DNA of 64,000 nt, from the NCBI GenBank assembly GCA_025200525.1, contig CM045758.1, positions 169,894,101 to 169,958,100 on the forward strand. The letters are read 5' to 3'. The translations under genes and the position numbers were made by a program. The DNA is from Camellia lanceoleosa (Eukaryota > Streptophyta > Magnoliopsida > Ericales > Theaceae). Of the stretch, positions 34,403 to 47,000 are shown piece by piece. Under the pieces are notes generated by a model. It was not told where the DNA came from and made no database searches. It saw nothing but the letters and a program-made list of their open reading frames with translations. Within the stretch, counting starts at the first letter, position 1. The number at the start of each line of letters is the position of its first letter.

Positions 34403-36845
34403 TATAAAACTTAAAATTTTATTATAAATATAGCCAATGTTATAATTTATTAGCAATTTTAAACTTTCTATAGGCAAATGAATTAAATTTGTCATAATTT
34501 CATAAATAAGATTAGTGTGCTAGACATAAAGACTGGAAAAATTCATACGTGTAGGCTTGGGATTTCTCAACTATCTTTCTATTTATAAATTTCCTTCCAT
34601 CAAGCCATCAAGGTAGTTATAAGTGAATGGCAGAGAGAAAGAGAGGGAAAAAAAAGGCCCCCCGGGGGGGCGGGGGGTTTGTGTCCATAATTAGCTACCG
34701 TACCTCTTAAAGTAGTTATAACTAAATTAAACATCTTACTCACCTAATAATTAAAGAGAAATTACACTGAAATGATGTCAATAAAAAATATTTTATAAAA
34801 AAAATAAAAATATATTATAAATACTAATAATTAATATCATAAATTTTGTCAATAATATGTAATAATTTTTGAAAAATTTACTTATAAATCTTATATGGGA
34901 AAATTTTGATTAATTTAGTCTTAAGAGTTTTCTTATGAATCAATAAGTCATTTTTATTTTGAAAAATTATATTTATTTGATTTGGTGTCATTTGAGTTTA
35001 AGTGAATGGTCTTTCGAAATTCATTTTTTTGAATTTTTTATTTGTTTTTGAGATGAGAATGAAAAAGTAAGGTGTGAAAGATTCTTTTTAAAAGGATTGG
35101 TGACTATGTTACATTAGAGTGTTACGTTTAAAAAAAGTACACTAAGGAGTTTTTGTGTTATATTAATTGGAGTGTTACGTTTGGAAAAAAAAATACACTA
35201 ATGAATTTTTTAGAATAATTGTTACGTTTGAAAAAAGTACATTAAGAAGTTTTTTAGTGTTATATTAGAATGTTATGTTTTTGAAGTGTTACATAAAAGT
35301 GTTATATTTGGGAAATATATATATATATATATATTTTTTTGAAGTATTATGTTTAATAATTTTAATATTATGAAAATTTTTTATGTTTGTCCCTTAATGC
35401 ATAATTCATGTGTGTTTATGCTTCATTCTTTATATAATTTATACTAAAATGAGATTTTTTTTCTCTTAACCAAAAAAAAAAAAAAAAAAAAAACTAAATA
35501 ATTTATGAAATCACTATTTAAAATGTGTTGATGCTTTACATAATTTTTGTATCATTAAATATTTCACTGACTAATCCTCACGTGAAACTCAATAATTAAT
35601 CAGTGAAGATAGTAGTGTTTGATAAAATTTTCTAAATATGATTTGAGAATAGGAATTATATTTTGAGTTTATGAGTTTTGAAATTATGATTTACCTATGA
35701 AAAATTTATTTGGTTTTGAAAAGACTTGTGGAAAGAATTTTAAAATGAATGATGTGACATATGATATTTAATTTAAAAATTTATAACTCATAATCAAACA
35801 CACACCTCAAAATCCTATTCAAAACTCATAAAAAATTTTTAAAAAATTCTAAAAATATTTTTTATTTAAAATATAAAAATAACATGTACAAAAAAAAAAT
35901 GTATACTATTCTGATCAATCGGCCTGACGTCCCGAGAATGACCCAGTTAGCAAAATTTTCCTATCCAAAAAAGAGTTTTCAAAAACGGGCGTTAAATTAA
36001 TTTTTAAAAATTACAACTAAATAATATGTGCAAATCAAGAGGTGAACTTATAATTTCAAAGCTCTTCCAAACCTAACCTTAATTGTTATTCTTGAGAATA
36101 AATAAAATAGAGTTTGTGGATGGATACACTTAACGGTGCACGGACATGGACCAAGCGTTAGCGTTAGCCACGTGAAACTCGTTTCAAAGAATTGGGCCGT
36201 TGAGCAATGATTACATAGAGGGGTGTTTGGTGTGAATTATACAACGTGATTATAATTTATTTTAATTTAAAAATTTATATTAAATTATTTGATGTAGTTT
36301 TTACTTATAACTTTTTAAGTAAAATAGTTTAAATAAACTAAAAAAAATTAATTATGGTTAAAAGTTGATTTTTTGTCTTTTTGATTTCTTTTTGTGAAAA
36401 AGAAAGTTGGTTAAAAACTGAAAAGTAACTTTTAACCCACATCTCAAAATAGGCCTTATAGGCATAATGCCATGCTGTAAGCGTATGAAAGTATGTGTTA
36501 AATTTATTTTAATAATTTGAATTATTCATAAAGTAAGATTTATTGAATAAATTATTTATAAAAAAAAAATTGAAGTTAACTAGATATCTAACTTACAATA
36601 AGATCATGTTTATGTTTAAAAAAATAAATGATTAGTATGATTTTGATAATTTTTTTAAGTTATTATTCGGCTTGATTATAGGGTTATATTTGTCAAATTA
36701 ATTTCATTTTTTTTTAGATAATATACTGAATGAATCTTATAATATAAACGGCTCAAATTATCAAAATATAATCCGAACAAACTTCACGAGATGTGACACC
36801 ACGAGTGCTGTCACAGCACCTATCCCCAATCTAGTGTGAGAGAGC
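34403..36845. other. AT-rich intergenic sequence with short repeats
   Basis: No gene seen. Contents: a G/C homopolymer block at about 34656-34678; three or four irregular copies of a GTGTTACGTTTRAAAAAAGTA unit (35110-35290); poly-A at about 35470-35492; MITE-like fragments (36218-36457, listed separately). Long stretches are simple AT-rich DNA. Confidence 0.5.
36218..36457. mobile_element. MITE-like fragment of the GGCYTGTTTKG family
   Basis: The left end GGGGTGTTTGGTG and the inverted right end AAGGCCTATTTTGAGATGTGG followed by GTTAAAAGTTACTTTT resemble the family termini. The right half matches the MITE at 57233. The two ends are poorly complementary, so it may be a composite or a degraded copy. 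Confidence 0.45.
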
Positions 36846-36949
36846 CACTACAACATTTTCTTAGTTTAGTGATATTTAAAAGTGTCACAAAACTATTCTT
36901 CTAATGACATTTTTTAATTTTGTAGCATTTTAAACAAGTGTCATTTATA

Positions 36950-37170
36950 TCCATGCCACGATAGATACTAATGGCATCTCAGTGATTCTTGCAAATGCCA
37001 CTACACCGTTATGATTAAAAACTTTCAATAACACTTTGATGTCATGATAGACACTATTTGTGATTATCAAGCGCATTAATAAAAGATTTTAGTGACACTT
37101 CAGTGACACTTGTAAGTGCCATTACATCATAAGGTTAAAGACTTTCAGTGACACTTTAATGTCATGGTAG
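36950..37170. repeat. Subterminal repeat units of the CACTA-like element
   Basis: A unit of roughly 115-130 bp containing AACACTTTGATGTCATGATAGACACTAT and TAAGTGCCATTACATCAT recurs with divergence near 36960, 37030 and 37150. The last copy is interrupted by the hAT element at 37175. Confidence 0.6.
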
Positions 37171-37174
37171 ACAT

Positions 37175-37639
37175 TAGGGTTATGTAAAATATCGCCCAAT
37201 CAGCTAAAATCGCACCGATCCACATCAATCCGCACTACTCTATCTGTGGTTTAAACTTTAAAATTTATAATCCACCAACTGAACCGCTCTGCTCCGCTAT
37301 AGTTAATATATATATATATATATATATATTTAACTTCCAATGAAATATTAATGTAAAATGAGTGAGAGAGAGAGATTTAAGATATGAAATTTATTACAAA
37401 TTAGTGATTATATATATGAAACATATTATGTAAAATTAATTTGTGTTATATATCTAAAAAATATTATACAAATTAGTGTAATATATTATGCAAATGTATA
37501 ATTAATTAGAATATTTTTCAATCCATCAATTCACTAAAAACCGTCCAAATCGCAATTTGTCAATCCGCTAATCTGCTAACCCTCTATTCGGTTTATAATT
37601 TTACTCTCGAACTGTCCGAATTGCACTGCGCACACCCTA
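37175..37639. mobile_element. Non-autonomous hAT element nested in the CACTA-like element
   Basis: Begins TAGGGTTATG and ends CACACCCTA, the TAGGG-type ends of hAT elements. The 8-bp flanks are GTAGACAT (37167-37174) and TTAGACAC (37640-37647), matching at 6 of 8. The neighbouring unbroken repeat copy at about 37045 reads ATAGACACTATT, so each flank can be explained as one changed base from GTAGACAC. The interior is AT-rich with an (AT)n tract at 37308-37330. No ORF. Confidence 0.75.
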
Positions 37640-38300
37640 TTAGACACTATTCGTGATGCTATCAAGTATTATTAAAGAAGACGTACAATCTAAAAAATGT
37701 CACTATATGAATTTTTAATGACGAGTGTTATGCCACAATTGATATTTTTAACAACTTCATAAATGCCACTAAGTCCAATTCATTTGTGCCATTAAATGGA
37801 TATAAGTGCCATTGGAGTTTATTCTAGTGACACTTCGCAAAACTACTACCACTACTTCGAAATGCCACTTATATGTTCTTTTCGTTGACACTTTTAAAAG
37901 TCACAACTAAACATGTATAAATGCATGTAAAAATTGAATCATTTTTATAAAAAACTGAATATTAATTGCCACATCCTATATTAATTTGACATCTATTCAT
38001 TCTGTAATATGTTCATAATAATAAACAAATAGTACCACCATAGGATCATCACATCAAAAACAAAAACAAAAATTCAAACCACAACCATTTTTTTTAATCT
38101 AAAAATATAAATTTATTAATATTGCAATACAAATCGTAATCAAAATTATAAAATATTTTACCACACTAACAAAGTTAAAGCAAAAAAAAAAAAATAAATA
38201 AATAAAATTATTCAAATCATAAGTTCTGAAAAGCCATAGTGATATCCTTCTTCCGCAGAGACAAATTGTCAAAACAAATTCTGTTCCCAAATTCTCAACT

Positions 38301-39466
38301 TCACTTGTATAAATATTCTCGGTTAACATCCATAACTTGAGAAATCTGCATCCAAAAGCTAAACATATAAAGGTAATTAAAATTATATTAAGTTAATATA
38401 AATTTGTTAATGAAATTAGTATTTACGAAAAGATATATACCACAAATGGAGTAGACAAAGCAATATGAGCTCCAATAGTTTGTCCAATTGTTTTAACAAG
38501 TCCATATGATTGGATCAAGCTCTCATTAGGTTTGACTGACACTTGAACACGTACCTCCCAATAGTCAGGTTCTAGTTCTTCCCTTTCTACTTCTTTAGAT
38601 GGGTTTGTACTTTTAAGTACTTCGATTGCAACTGTTTCTGTTGATCTCTAATGATACTTTTTAGAATAATTATATCTCTCATCTGTAAATCAAGATTTAA
38701 CTACTTAAGTAATTATATATTTACAATTAATAAATAATATTTAAAAAATAAACTAGTACAAAGTGCCAGAGTGAAAATGATCACAACTGAAAGTGATCTG
38801 CATTTTTTTAGTAGATAAGCAAGGCACATGATTTAACCACTTAATTGAGACTTTTAAAAATATCATGTTTACGAATGCAAAAAAAAAAGAAGAAGAGACG
38901 ATGTGAAAAGAGATTAGTATTATTTTGTCATCTTATTCATCCTTACAAACAGAAAAAGGGTAAAAATAAATAAATAAATAAAAACAGAGCAAAATAATGC
39001 AAAATTTCACTGAATCATTTAAACAAACACTTGCAAGACATTATATAAAATCATAACATAAATACAATAATAGTAAATCACAACTAACCTTTTATGTTAA
39101 AAGATAAAAATTGATAAATTCATGAGTTAAAATATTAAATTTTCTAGATTGTATCAAGTTTTATACCTACAACAAGAAGATCATAAATAAATGACAAAGA
39201 TAGAGGTATTGTGTGTGTTTGATGAGAGTGAGAAAGAGAGAAAGAATAACTAATGAACTTTGATAGTAGAAGATGAAAACACAACAAATTTTTGGTGTAG
39301 ATGGTAGATAAGGATGACATAAAAGATAAAAAATGATAAACCCTTACTTCATTATTTGGGCGCCGCCTCTTTGTCTTGCAAAAATCAAATTTGCTTCACC
39401 AATTTCAGAATTGTTGGACTTCTGCATCTGTCTTTGCCTCAATCTACTCTGCGGATTTTGCCTCAT
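38301..39466 (-). CDS. Small TNP1-like (En/Spm TnpA-type) protein, three exons
   Basis: Minus-strand exons 39466-39348, 38645-38441 and 38345-38301 (stop TGA 38303-38301) join at GT-AG sites in matching phase and give 369 nt, 122 residues. Exon 1 is basic (MRQNPQSRLRQRQMQKSNN). Exon 2 carries EREELEPDYWEVRVQVSVKP and SYGLVKTIGQTIGAHIALST, which resembles the conserved C-terminal domain of TNP1/TnpA-like proteins of En/Spm transposons, where the usual Trp in AHIAW is Leu here. Exon 3 is ISQVMDVNREYLYK. TnpA-type proteins bind subterminal repeats and regulate the element. The frame is open with no stops, but the protein is much shorter than family members, so upstream exons were probably lost. 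The exon 1 assignment is the weakest part. Confidence 0.5.
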
Positions 39467-39744
39467 TAAATTTGGTTTGTGTCACACCCCAAAACATGCC
39501 ACTAGTGTAGTGCCACTAAATATGCACTAAAAGGGGTTAGGGTTTTATTTTAGAATAAAGATTGGGACTCCCTTTCCCCCACCCCCTTTTGACCCCCTTT
39601 CTTTTTTGATTGGTCACTTTTTTTTTTTTTTTTCCTCTAATCATCACTCGCCACGTGTGTGTAGGGGTGATGGGGGTTGAAGTTTGAGGGGGTTTAAATC
39701 ACTGCTGTTTATTTTATTGTAGTGCTGTTTATTTTATTGTAGTG

Positions 39745-41716
39745 CCCATGAAAACTACGCCCTGTTTGAAAACTTGGTTATTTTAGTTTAATTTTTTGAT
39801 TATTTTAACTTGATTAAAAAAATTATGTTTGAGATGATAGTTGACATTTTTTTTTTATAGTCGATTTTATAGTCGTGAGAAAAAAAAGAAGAAATAATTA
39901 TAATTTAAATATGACATTTTATTTTATTAATTATTTTAATTTTTATTAACTATTTTAACTTAATCGTTGGCATCCCAAACCAGCCGAGCATAACTGAGCC
40001 CATAGTCCACATACCACATTCATGGGCACTTATACACAGATTTTAAAATTTTGGCATTTCTAAGTGAAAATTATGTGCCATGATATATTCTCTAACCTTA
40101 TAGTGGAGGTTGTGAGTTCAACCATTGTGGGAGGATTATGAGGTTATTCCCTTCCTATTAAGGGCCATTTGGGCCTACTATAACTTAGATTGAAGAGGGG
40201 ATCGTGAAGTCGAATTTATAACTTTTACGTGACTAGAGAGTATACTATTGTGGTACAAAGTCATGGATATGTCTAACTGGATTGGTGGAGTCTCTTTTTC
40301 AAGCAATAATCTAAAATTCAAACCATTAAACAAACTCAAAAAGAAATCAAGTCAAAGTTACTCATCCAACCATTAGGTCAATTCAATTTAAACTGTGAAA
40401 TCATAATCACTATATGTTAAAAATTATATAAAATAAAATATAGATATCAAAATTATAAGAAAAAATTATATATAAATTAAAAAAATATTTCTAAAATTAC
40501 AAATAAATTTGTTGTATAGTATTTACAAATAATATTTAACAAAGTCATACTTGATTAAAAAAAAAAAAAAAATCACCAACTTTGATCTTGGTGAAAAACT
40601 TTTTTTTTTTTTTTTTACATTTCTTCTAAACAATTTGATTGAATCTAATATTTTTAATTTTGGAGAGAAATTAAATTTTCAACTATTTCCTCAATTAATT
40701 TGTAAAATTGTGCCACCAATATGATCTTTTTCTTTTTCTGTTTCTCTTTTTTGTTGTTAATTTTTAAATATGTTCTGTTTTGATGTTTCTAAAGTAAATT
40801 CACATTGCTTGATTGGATAAAGCTTTCCTCCAATTTTGAGAACAATAATGATAGGTGGTCTGAAAAAATATGATTCGAATGGCTCGAAACATTCAAAACG
40901 ACGTCGTTTTACGTCGTTTTGACACATTCAAACCATTCAAGCCATAGAAATTCGGACCATCAAACATTTTTCTTTTGAGAAACTGTGGCCTCACTTTAGT
41001 TATTTAAATCATTCAATTTCTTTATGAAAATGATGATCAATCATAAGATAGTAAGGCATCACGTGGCAATACCTTTAAGAAAAAAAAATTGGGAGCACTA
41101 AATTTGCACCCACCACTAATTATGACGATATGGGTCGTGTAATGATGTGTGATGTTTTGCTGAGTTTTGTAGTTTTTTTTTTTTTTACTTTTTTAATGCA
41201 TTAGTGCTATTAGTGGTGGTGTTTTTAGTGGGATGAATCATTGTTGATACCTTTAAAGGTATGACATAATTACTCTTTAATGGACTAAAGAGAAACCTAT
41301 CTTAGGTTATATATTTAATAAAAAAAAAAAACTTGTATATTTACTAAGGTATAATCCGTTAAGCACGGCCCTCCATCCTTAAAAAAGGGTTGTGATAGCT
41401 AAGCAAAACTTTCTACCACCACCATCATCTCTCTCTCCCCTTTGCTTTTGCGTCCCCCTTTCCCCCATGACAGCAATAGAGAAAAATAGAGAGAGAAAAA
41501 AGAAAGTTTCGCAGGAAGGTCTAGGAAGAGAGGAGAGGAAGGGCTACGCTACCATTCCCACTTCTCTCCCACCATCCTCTCCAACATAATATTTTCTTGA
41601 CTACATCTATATAGATATAGGACACATAATAAAAAATACAATAAGATTTTATTTTTTTTTCTTATTGATTAGTGGTAATTATTTTATTTGGAAAACAAAG
41701 CTCAAGCCTTGCAAAA
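39745..41716. other. Intergenic region upstream of the CHX gene
   Basis: AT-rich, no gene seen. It holds a PIF-family MITE (39758-39986), a run of about 15 A followed by 17 T (40556-40617), AAAACGACGTCGTTTTACGT (40896) and a pyrimidine-rich stretch near 41410-41590 that may belong to the CHX 5' region. A tRNA-like phrase near 40085-40130 was considered and not called. Confidence 0.5.
39758..39986. mobile_element. PIF-family MITE
   Basis: The left end CGCCCTGTTTGAAAACTTGG and the inverted right end CGGCTGGTTTGGGATGCC form imperfect inverted repeats. TTATTTTAG/CTATTTTAAC motifs follow inside as in related copies. No clear target duplication. Noncoding. Confidence 0.6.
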
Positions 41717-43978
41717 ATGGACGCTACACGGCGGGTGGCATGCAATCGGGAGTTGTTCAACCCGGTCTTAACAATGGGGATGCAAGTTTCCCTGATTTTG
41801 GTTCTCTCACATTTTTTTCAACTTTTGTTGAAGCCATTTGGGCAACCTGGGCCCATTGCTCATATTCTCGTAAGTACGTCTTCTAAACACTTTACACATT
41901 TATTAAATTAAAATGCCTATACAAATTGTGTTTATTCTGTGAATTTTCTTTCTTTCTTTTTTTTGTTTTTGTTTTTGTTTTTGCATATAACGAAGTGTGG
42001 TAATTGGCGCTTCCATTGCTTGTTAATAGTTGGTTAGAAAATGTTATGCCTTCTATCTATTTCCTTGTTCTTCATTTTTGTAAAAGTTTTATTTTTGTGT
42101 TGCTTGATTGTTATTTTTTTTATTATACATTTTACAAGCAATTAAAATCTTGGGATAAATACACTATTGCTCGTCAGAATATACAAAAGCTATATTGATT
42201 CCCAACCTTCCAATTGTGTCTATTTGATCCCAAAATACAAAGCAAAACGTATCTTTACTTTGTCCCCAAACTTGACATGTTTGTCGGCAAGGAAAGTTTG
42301 TTGCTCACTCGCTCCCATGGCAGTGGAGATGGACGTTCATAGGGTCTAGATGAGGTTCTTCCTCTGGTTCGGCTTGGTGTCTTTTGAGGCTTCTTTCTTC
42401 TATTTAATTTCTGTGGTTTTCCCATCTGGAAAAAAAAAATAATAATAAAATGCCAAAATATCTTTAAATTATCATTAATTTTGGACCTTGTTATGCTTAG
42501 GGACCATATAATGACACATTTTGTATTGGAAAAGTCTACAAAACCATAATAAGCTATCATAATTTGTACCATATTGCAGATGTACATATTTTTGTTTCGA
42601 GGTCATTTTATAAATGAATCTAAGTCATTGATTCAAAATTCTAGTTAAATTTTTTTTATTTTTTATTTTTGTAGAGTCTGTAAACAAGCTATGTTTTGTA
42701 TTTTGAGAACTAAAAGTGACATCTCCGGGCCTCCTCCTAGGTGGCCGTGGCCTCTAAATGGCTGGGACTGGTGCTCCCTTTGGGCTTTTAATAATGCACC
42801 CTTTCAATTTAGTTTTAATAAATTTTATTTTTAATTTTGTTTCCTTTTTTGCTATTTTTTCGGCTCGTTTTTGATTTTTTTTTTTTCGTTTTTTTTTTGG
42901 TGTTTTTGTGGGTTTTTTTTGTGTTCACTTGTATAAACGGTTTTTTTGTCGGACTTTTTGTTGTTTTTGTTGGCGTAAGACTGTGTTGATTTGCCTGTCG
43001 GGAGAGTTGATGCGATTGGTGTTTTCGGTTGGATTTTTGGTTTTGTCTGCTTTTTATGACATTTTGGTTTACATTGTGATTCATTCAGTGGGGGTGGTGT
43101 TTTGTTTTGTGTGGTGGTGGGAGTTGTTGTTGGTTGGTGTGTTGTGTGGGTTTGAGTTGTTGCGGTGTGGAGTGATTAAATGTATGTTTGGGATTTTTGG
43201 GTGTGTGGCGTGTTTTCCGGTTGATTCGATTCAATTTGCGATTTTGAGTTTGCTTCTTAGTTTGGGTGAGTGGTTTGCTTAGGTTGTATTGGTGAAATTT
43301 GGGAGGAGGAGGTGGGAGTGATGATGAGGTGAAGGAGAGAAGCGAAGTGGAGAAGAAGAGAGAGAAGAGGCGAAGAAGAAGAGAGAGTAGGAATGGAGGG
43401 GCGGGGTGTCGTGTGTGTCGTGTGGGGGAAGTCACGGTGTGTTGTGTTTGGTGTTATGTATCCTGGCAATGGATTATGATATACAATGGATTCTAAGTTG
43501 TAAAGTCTATAAGTGGTATGGAAAAGAAGTTCTTGTTTATGAAGTGGGTGTCTAGTGGAGTGCCATGGTAGTGGAAGTGTTGGATTTTTGAGATGGTGTG
43601 GTGTTAAGTGGATGGTGTGGTGGGTGCGTTTTTGTGGGTGTGTTTTGGAGAAGAAAGAGAAGAAGAAAAAGAGGTGTGGGTGGTGGTGGGGTGGTGTTGT
43701 GTGTGTGATGGTTTTGTTCGGAGGTTTCGGTTTTTCCAGCGGGGTGGGTGTGGGGCGTGGCGGGGGTGAGGAGGTGCGTGTGTGGTGTGAGGCTGCGGTG
43801 GTGTAGAAGGGCGCGTGAGTGTGAAGGTGGGGGTGAGTGGCGTGTGAGGAGGGGCGTGTCGTATGGGTGCATGTGCTCGAGGGCGGTTTGTTTTTTGTTT
43901 AGTTCGCTTTTTTTTGTTTTTTTTCTTTTGTTTGTGTTGTGTGTTTTCTTTTTGTTTTTTTTTTTAATTTTTTTTTTT

Positions 43979-44067
<89 letters not shown>

Positions 44068-47000
44068 TTATTGAGGCTTAGGGGTTGGTGTATGTTGAGC
44101 GTAGCGATAGTAGGGGTATTTTTTTACTTTAGTCTCTCTTCGACGATCTCATATCTTCTATTTGTTTTTATTTTCATTAAAATAAAATTTTTCTTTGCCG
44201 ATCAAAAAAAAAAAAGTGACATACGGGAAGTTTGAAAAATCAGCACCAAATAAAGATACAATTTGTAGACACATTCTCTATTTTGAGAACTAAATTGACA
44301 ATTAAACATTGAAAATCAAAATATATGAATTGAGTTTTTTTTATTTTTTTTTATCAACACTTTTTACTCATATGTTACATTTATTTTTGTTGTGTTCATT
44401 GTCACAGTCTGGCTTCGTGCTAGGTCCCACAGGGTTGTCACGCATACCCTACATAAAAAAGGTATTCTTCCAGGATGTCGCCGGAGACTACTACGAAACC
44501 ATGGCATTGTTTTCCCGTATAATCATCATGTTCCTCATGGGCCTCGAAACCGACGTCCCTTACCTAGTCCGCAACCTCCGTCCAGCAACCGTCATAGCCG
44601 GTGGGGGCTGCATAATGTGCACCATCTTTGCAGCCGTCATCACCCCCTTCATTTACCACGAAACCGGAGCCCACGGCTCCATGCCCATCATGGCATTAAT
44701 GATGGCAGTACTCTTGTCCAATTCCGCCTCTCCTATCGTAAACTGCCTAGCAACCGAATGGAAATTCGCCACCACAGATTTCGGGCGCTTAGCAATCTCC
44801 TCTTCTTTAATCAGCGACATGTACGCTGTAGTTTTATTAGTTTTCAGCAACAGAAACAAACACGGGTGGGGATTCATGACATGGGTTCTCTACGGTTGCC
44901 TCGCCTTCACAATGCTTGTTGCGGTCATCGTCCTCAACATGTACCTCGCCAACTGGCTAAACCGAAGGAACCGAAACCAAAAACACTTAAAAAACGCAGA
45001 AGCCTTCGGGATTTTGTCAGTCATTGTTGTCACCGCTATGGCCATTGAAATGCTCGGGTTTAACAGTATAATTGCTTGTTTCTTGATCGGTGCAATGTTT
45101 CCCAAGGGTGGGAAAACCGTGAGGACGTTGTTGGCGAAACTGAATTATTCTGTGCATAATTTCGTGTTCCCAATTTATTTGGGGTACATGGGGTTCCAGG
45201 CGAATATTAGTGTGATAAATAGTCTGACCAACCTCAGCATTGTCGTCATCATCATTTTATTGAGCCTCGGAGGGAAGATCACTGGCACGCTTGTTGCTTG
45301 TTCTTATTTGAAGATTCCGCTGAATGAGGGTGTTCTGTTCGCTTTTGTTATGAATGTGAAAGGCCATGTTGATCTTGTCACCTTGTCTATTGGACTTCAA
45401 AGCAAAGTAAGTTTTTCTTTATCATATTACAGTAAATTACAAAAACTAAAAACATAATTGAACAAAAATAAATAAATAGATTATAAAAAATGGTTTGCGG
45501 CGTAAAAACAATCTCGTATGGATTTTAAAACTCTTTGACTATAGTTTTGTATTTGATTTACGTGTTTCTAAATTTAATTGGTGTTAATATAGTGCTAGTT
45601 ACATTATTTTGTACGAAAAGTCTTTATGAAAATTTTGTTTATATATTGTTATTTTAACAATAAATTTTCATTCTATGTTTTTTTTTTAGTCAATGTAAGT
45701 AAATGCATTAATGTGTTCTTTTGATATATGCCGGAAAAAGTATATCAAAAAATAAGTAGCAAATGAATCATATAATATAGATTTAAATTTAAACCATTTT
45801 TGGTGTTGTAAGATTGTTTTATAGATATATATCTCAATCAATTATATGTATATAAGAGTTATTTTGAATATGACTTATAAATTGATTTTATTATTTATTA
45901 TGAAAAAAATTACAAAAAATTAGAGATATAATATAATAAAATAAACTAATAAGTCAATAAACAACTAATTTCTTGTATCTCCAAAAGTTTGACATATACA
46001 AGGTCAAAAAGTATAATTTTTTTCTTTTATTTTTGGAGGAGAATAAAAAGATAATGAGTAAATGATAGGTAACTTACTAAAGTGCAATTTCCACTTACCA
46101 TTTATAATGCAGGTAGTTACAAGTCAAGTTTTCTATAGCTTAATGCTGGTAACAATAATACTCAACACACTGATAGTAGGGCCAATGATAGCATTCATGG
46201 TGAGAAGAGAAGGTGACTCTCTCGGTTACAGGCATGTAGCCCTAGAATGGCAAGATCCAGACATTGAGCTCCGATTACTCGCCTGTGTACACAACCCCCG
46301 CCACGTCTCCACCATGGTTGGCCTCATTGCCGCCCTCAAAGGCAATGAACATGGCCCGATCACCCCCTACTTAATGCACCTAGTCGAGCTGCCCGAAAAA
46401 ACCAAGAGTGATCTCATGTACCACCAGCGTGAAGGCGACGAGCTCAGCGACGAAGAGAGCTACGGTGGAAACGATGTCACCGTGATCAATGAGGCCGTCG
46501 ACGCCTTCACTTCCGAGACCGGGTGATGGTTCACCAGGTCATGTTAGAAATTTTTCTTATGCAAATTACATTGATAGTTCATGTGTTTTGTCTCTTATTT
46601 CATATTCGTATTTGTCATTTTAGTTAGTTCGATTTTGATTTTTAACTTAAAATTTTGTGTTAATTTGATTTAATTGATAATATCGACTAAGATTTTTGAG
46701 GAAAAATAGTTTGGTTAAGCTTAACTCATTAAATTAAACAAATTTATAAGTTTGTCTATAAATCATCACATATGTTGTTTTGTGTATGTTTTTCTTAAAA
46801 ATAGTAAAAGGTATGATTAATTGAACTAAATTGAGACAGAATAAAAAATTTATAGTCAAAACTGAACTAATTGAAATAACAGAGATAAAAAAATGACTTC
46901 CTACAATATGGTCTTGTTGGACTAGAGGCTATTTGACTAAAAAAGTCAATAAAAACAGAATAAGTTAAAATATCCAATTTATAATCATTTTATTTTTTCT

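Larger units (their letters stand above)
36846..39512 (-). mobile_element. CACTA (En/Spm)-like element, deleted form; right end uncertain
   Basis: The left end CACTACAACATTTTC (36846) is a CACTA-type terminus. It is followed by dense subterminal motifs AGTGTCAC, GTGACACT and AGTGCCAT up to about 37910. A small minus-strand gene inside (38301-39466) encodes a TNP1-like domain found in En/Spm elements. Candidate right termini are TGTAGTG ending at 39512, or TTGTAGTG ending at 39724 or 39744 (the last two belong to a 20-bp tandem duplication). No choice gives a clean 3-bp target duplication, so the boundary is open. No Tnp2-type transposase was found, so it depends on other copies for movement. 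Confidence 0.6.

Noticed and set aside
40085..40130. B-box-like GGTTGTGAGTTCAACC suggesting another SINE
   Set aside because: No acceptable A box at the right distance and no tail or target duplication.
41392..41589. Small gene before CHX
   Set aside because: Low-complexity Pro/Ser then Arg/Lys translation of a C/T-rich and A/G-rich stretch; more likely CHX upstream sequence.
43085..43981. Several overlapping open frames on both strands, His/Pro/Thr-rich or Gly/Val/Arg-rich
   Set aside because: Produced by the G/T-biased sequence of the LINE-like insertion; no conserved motif and no splice logic with the CHX gene.
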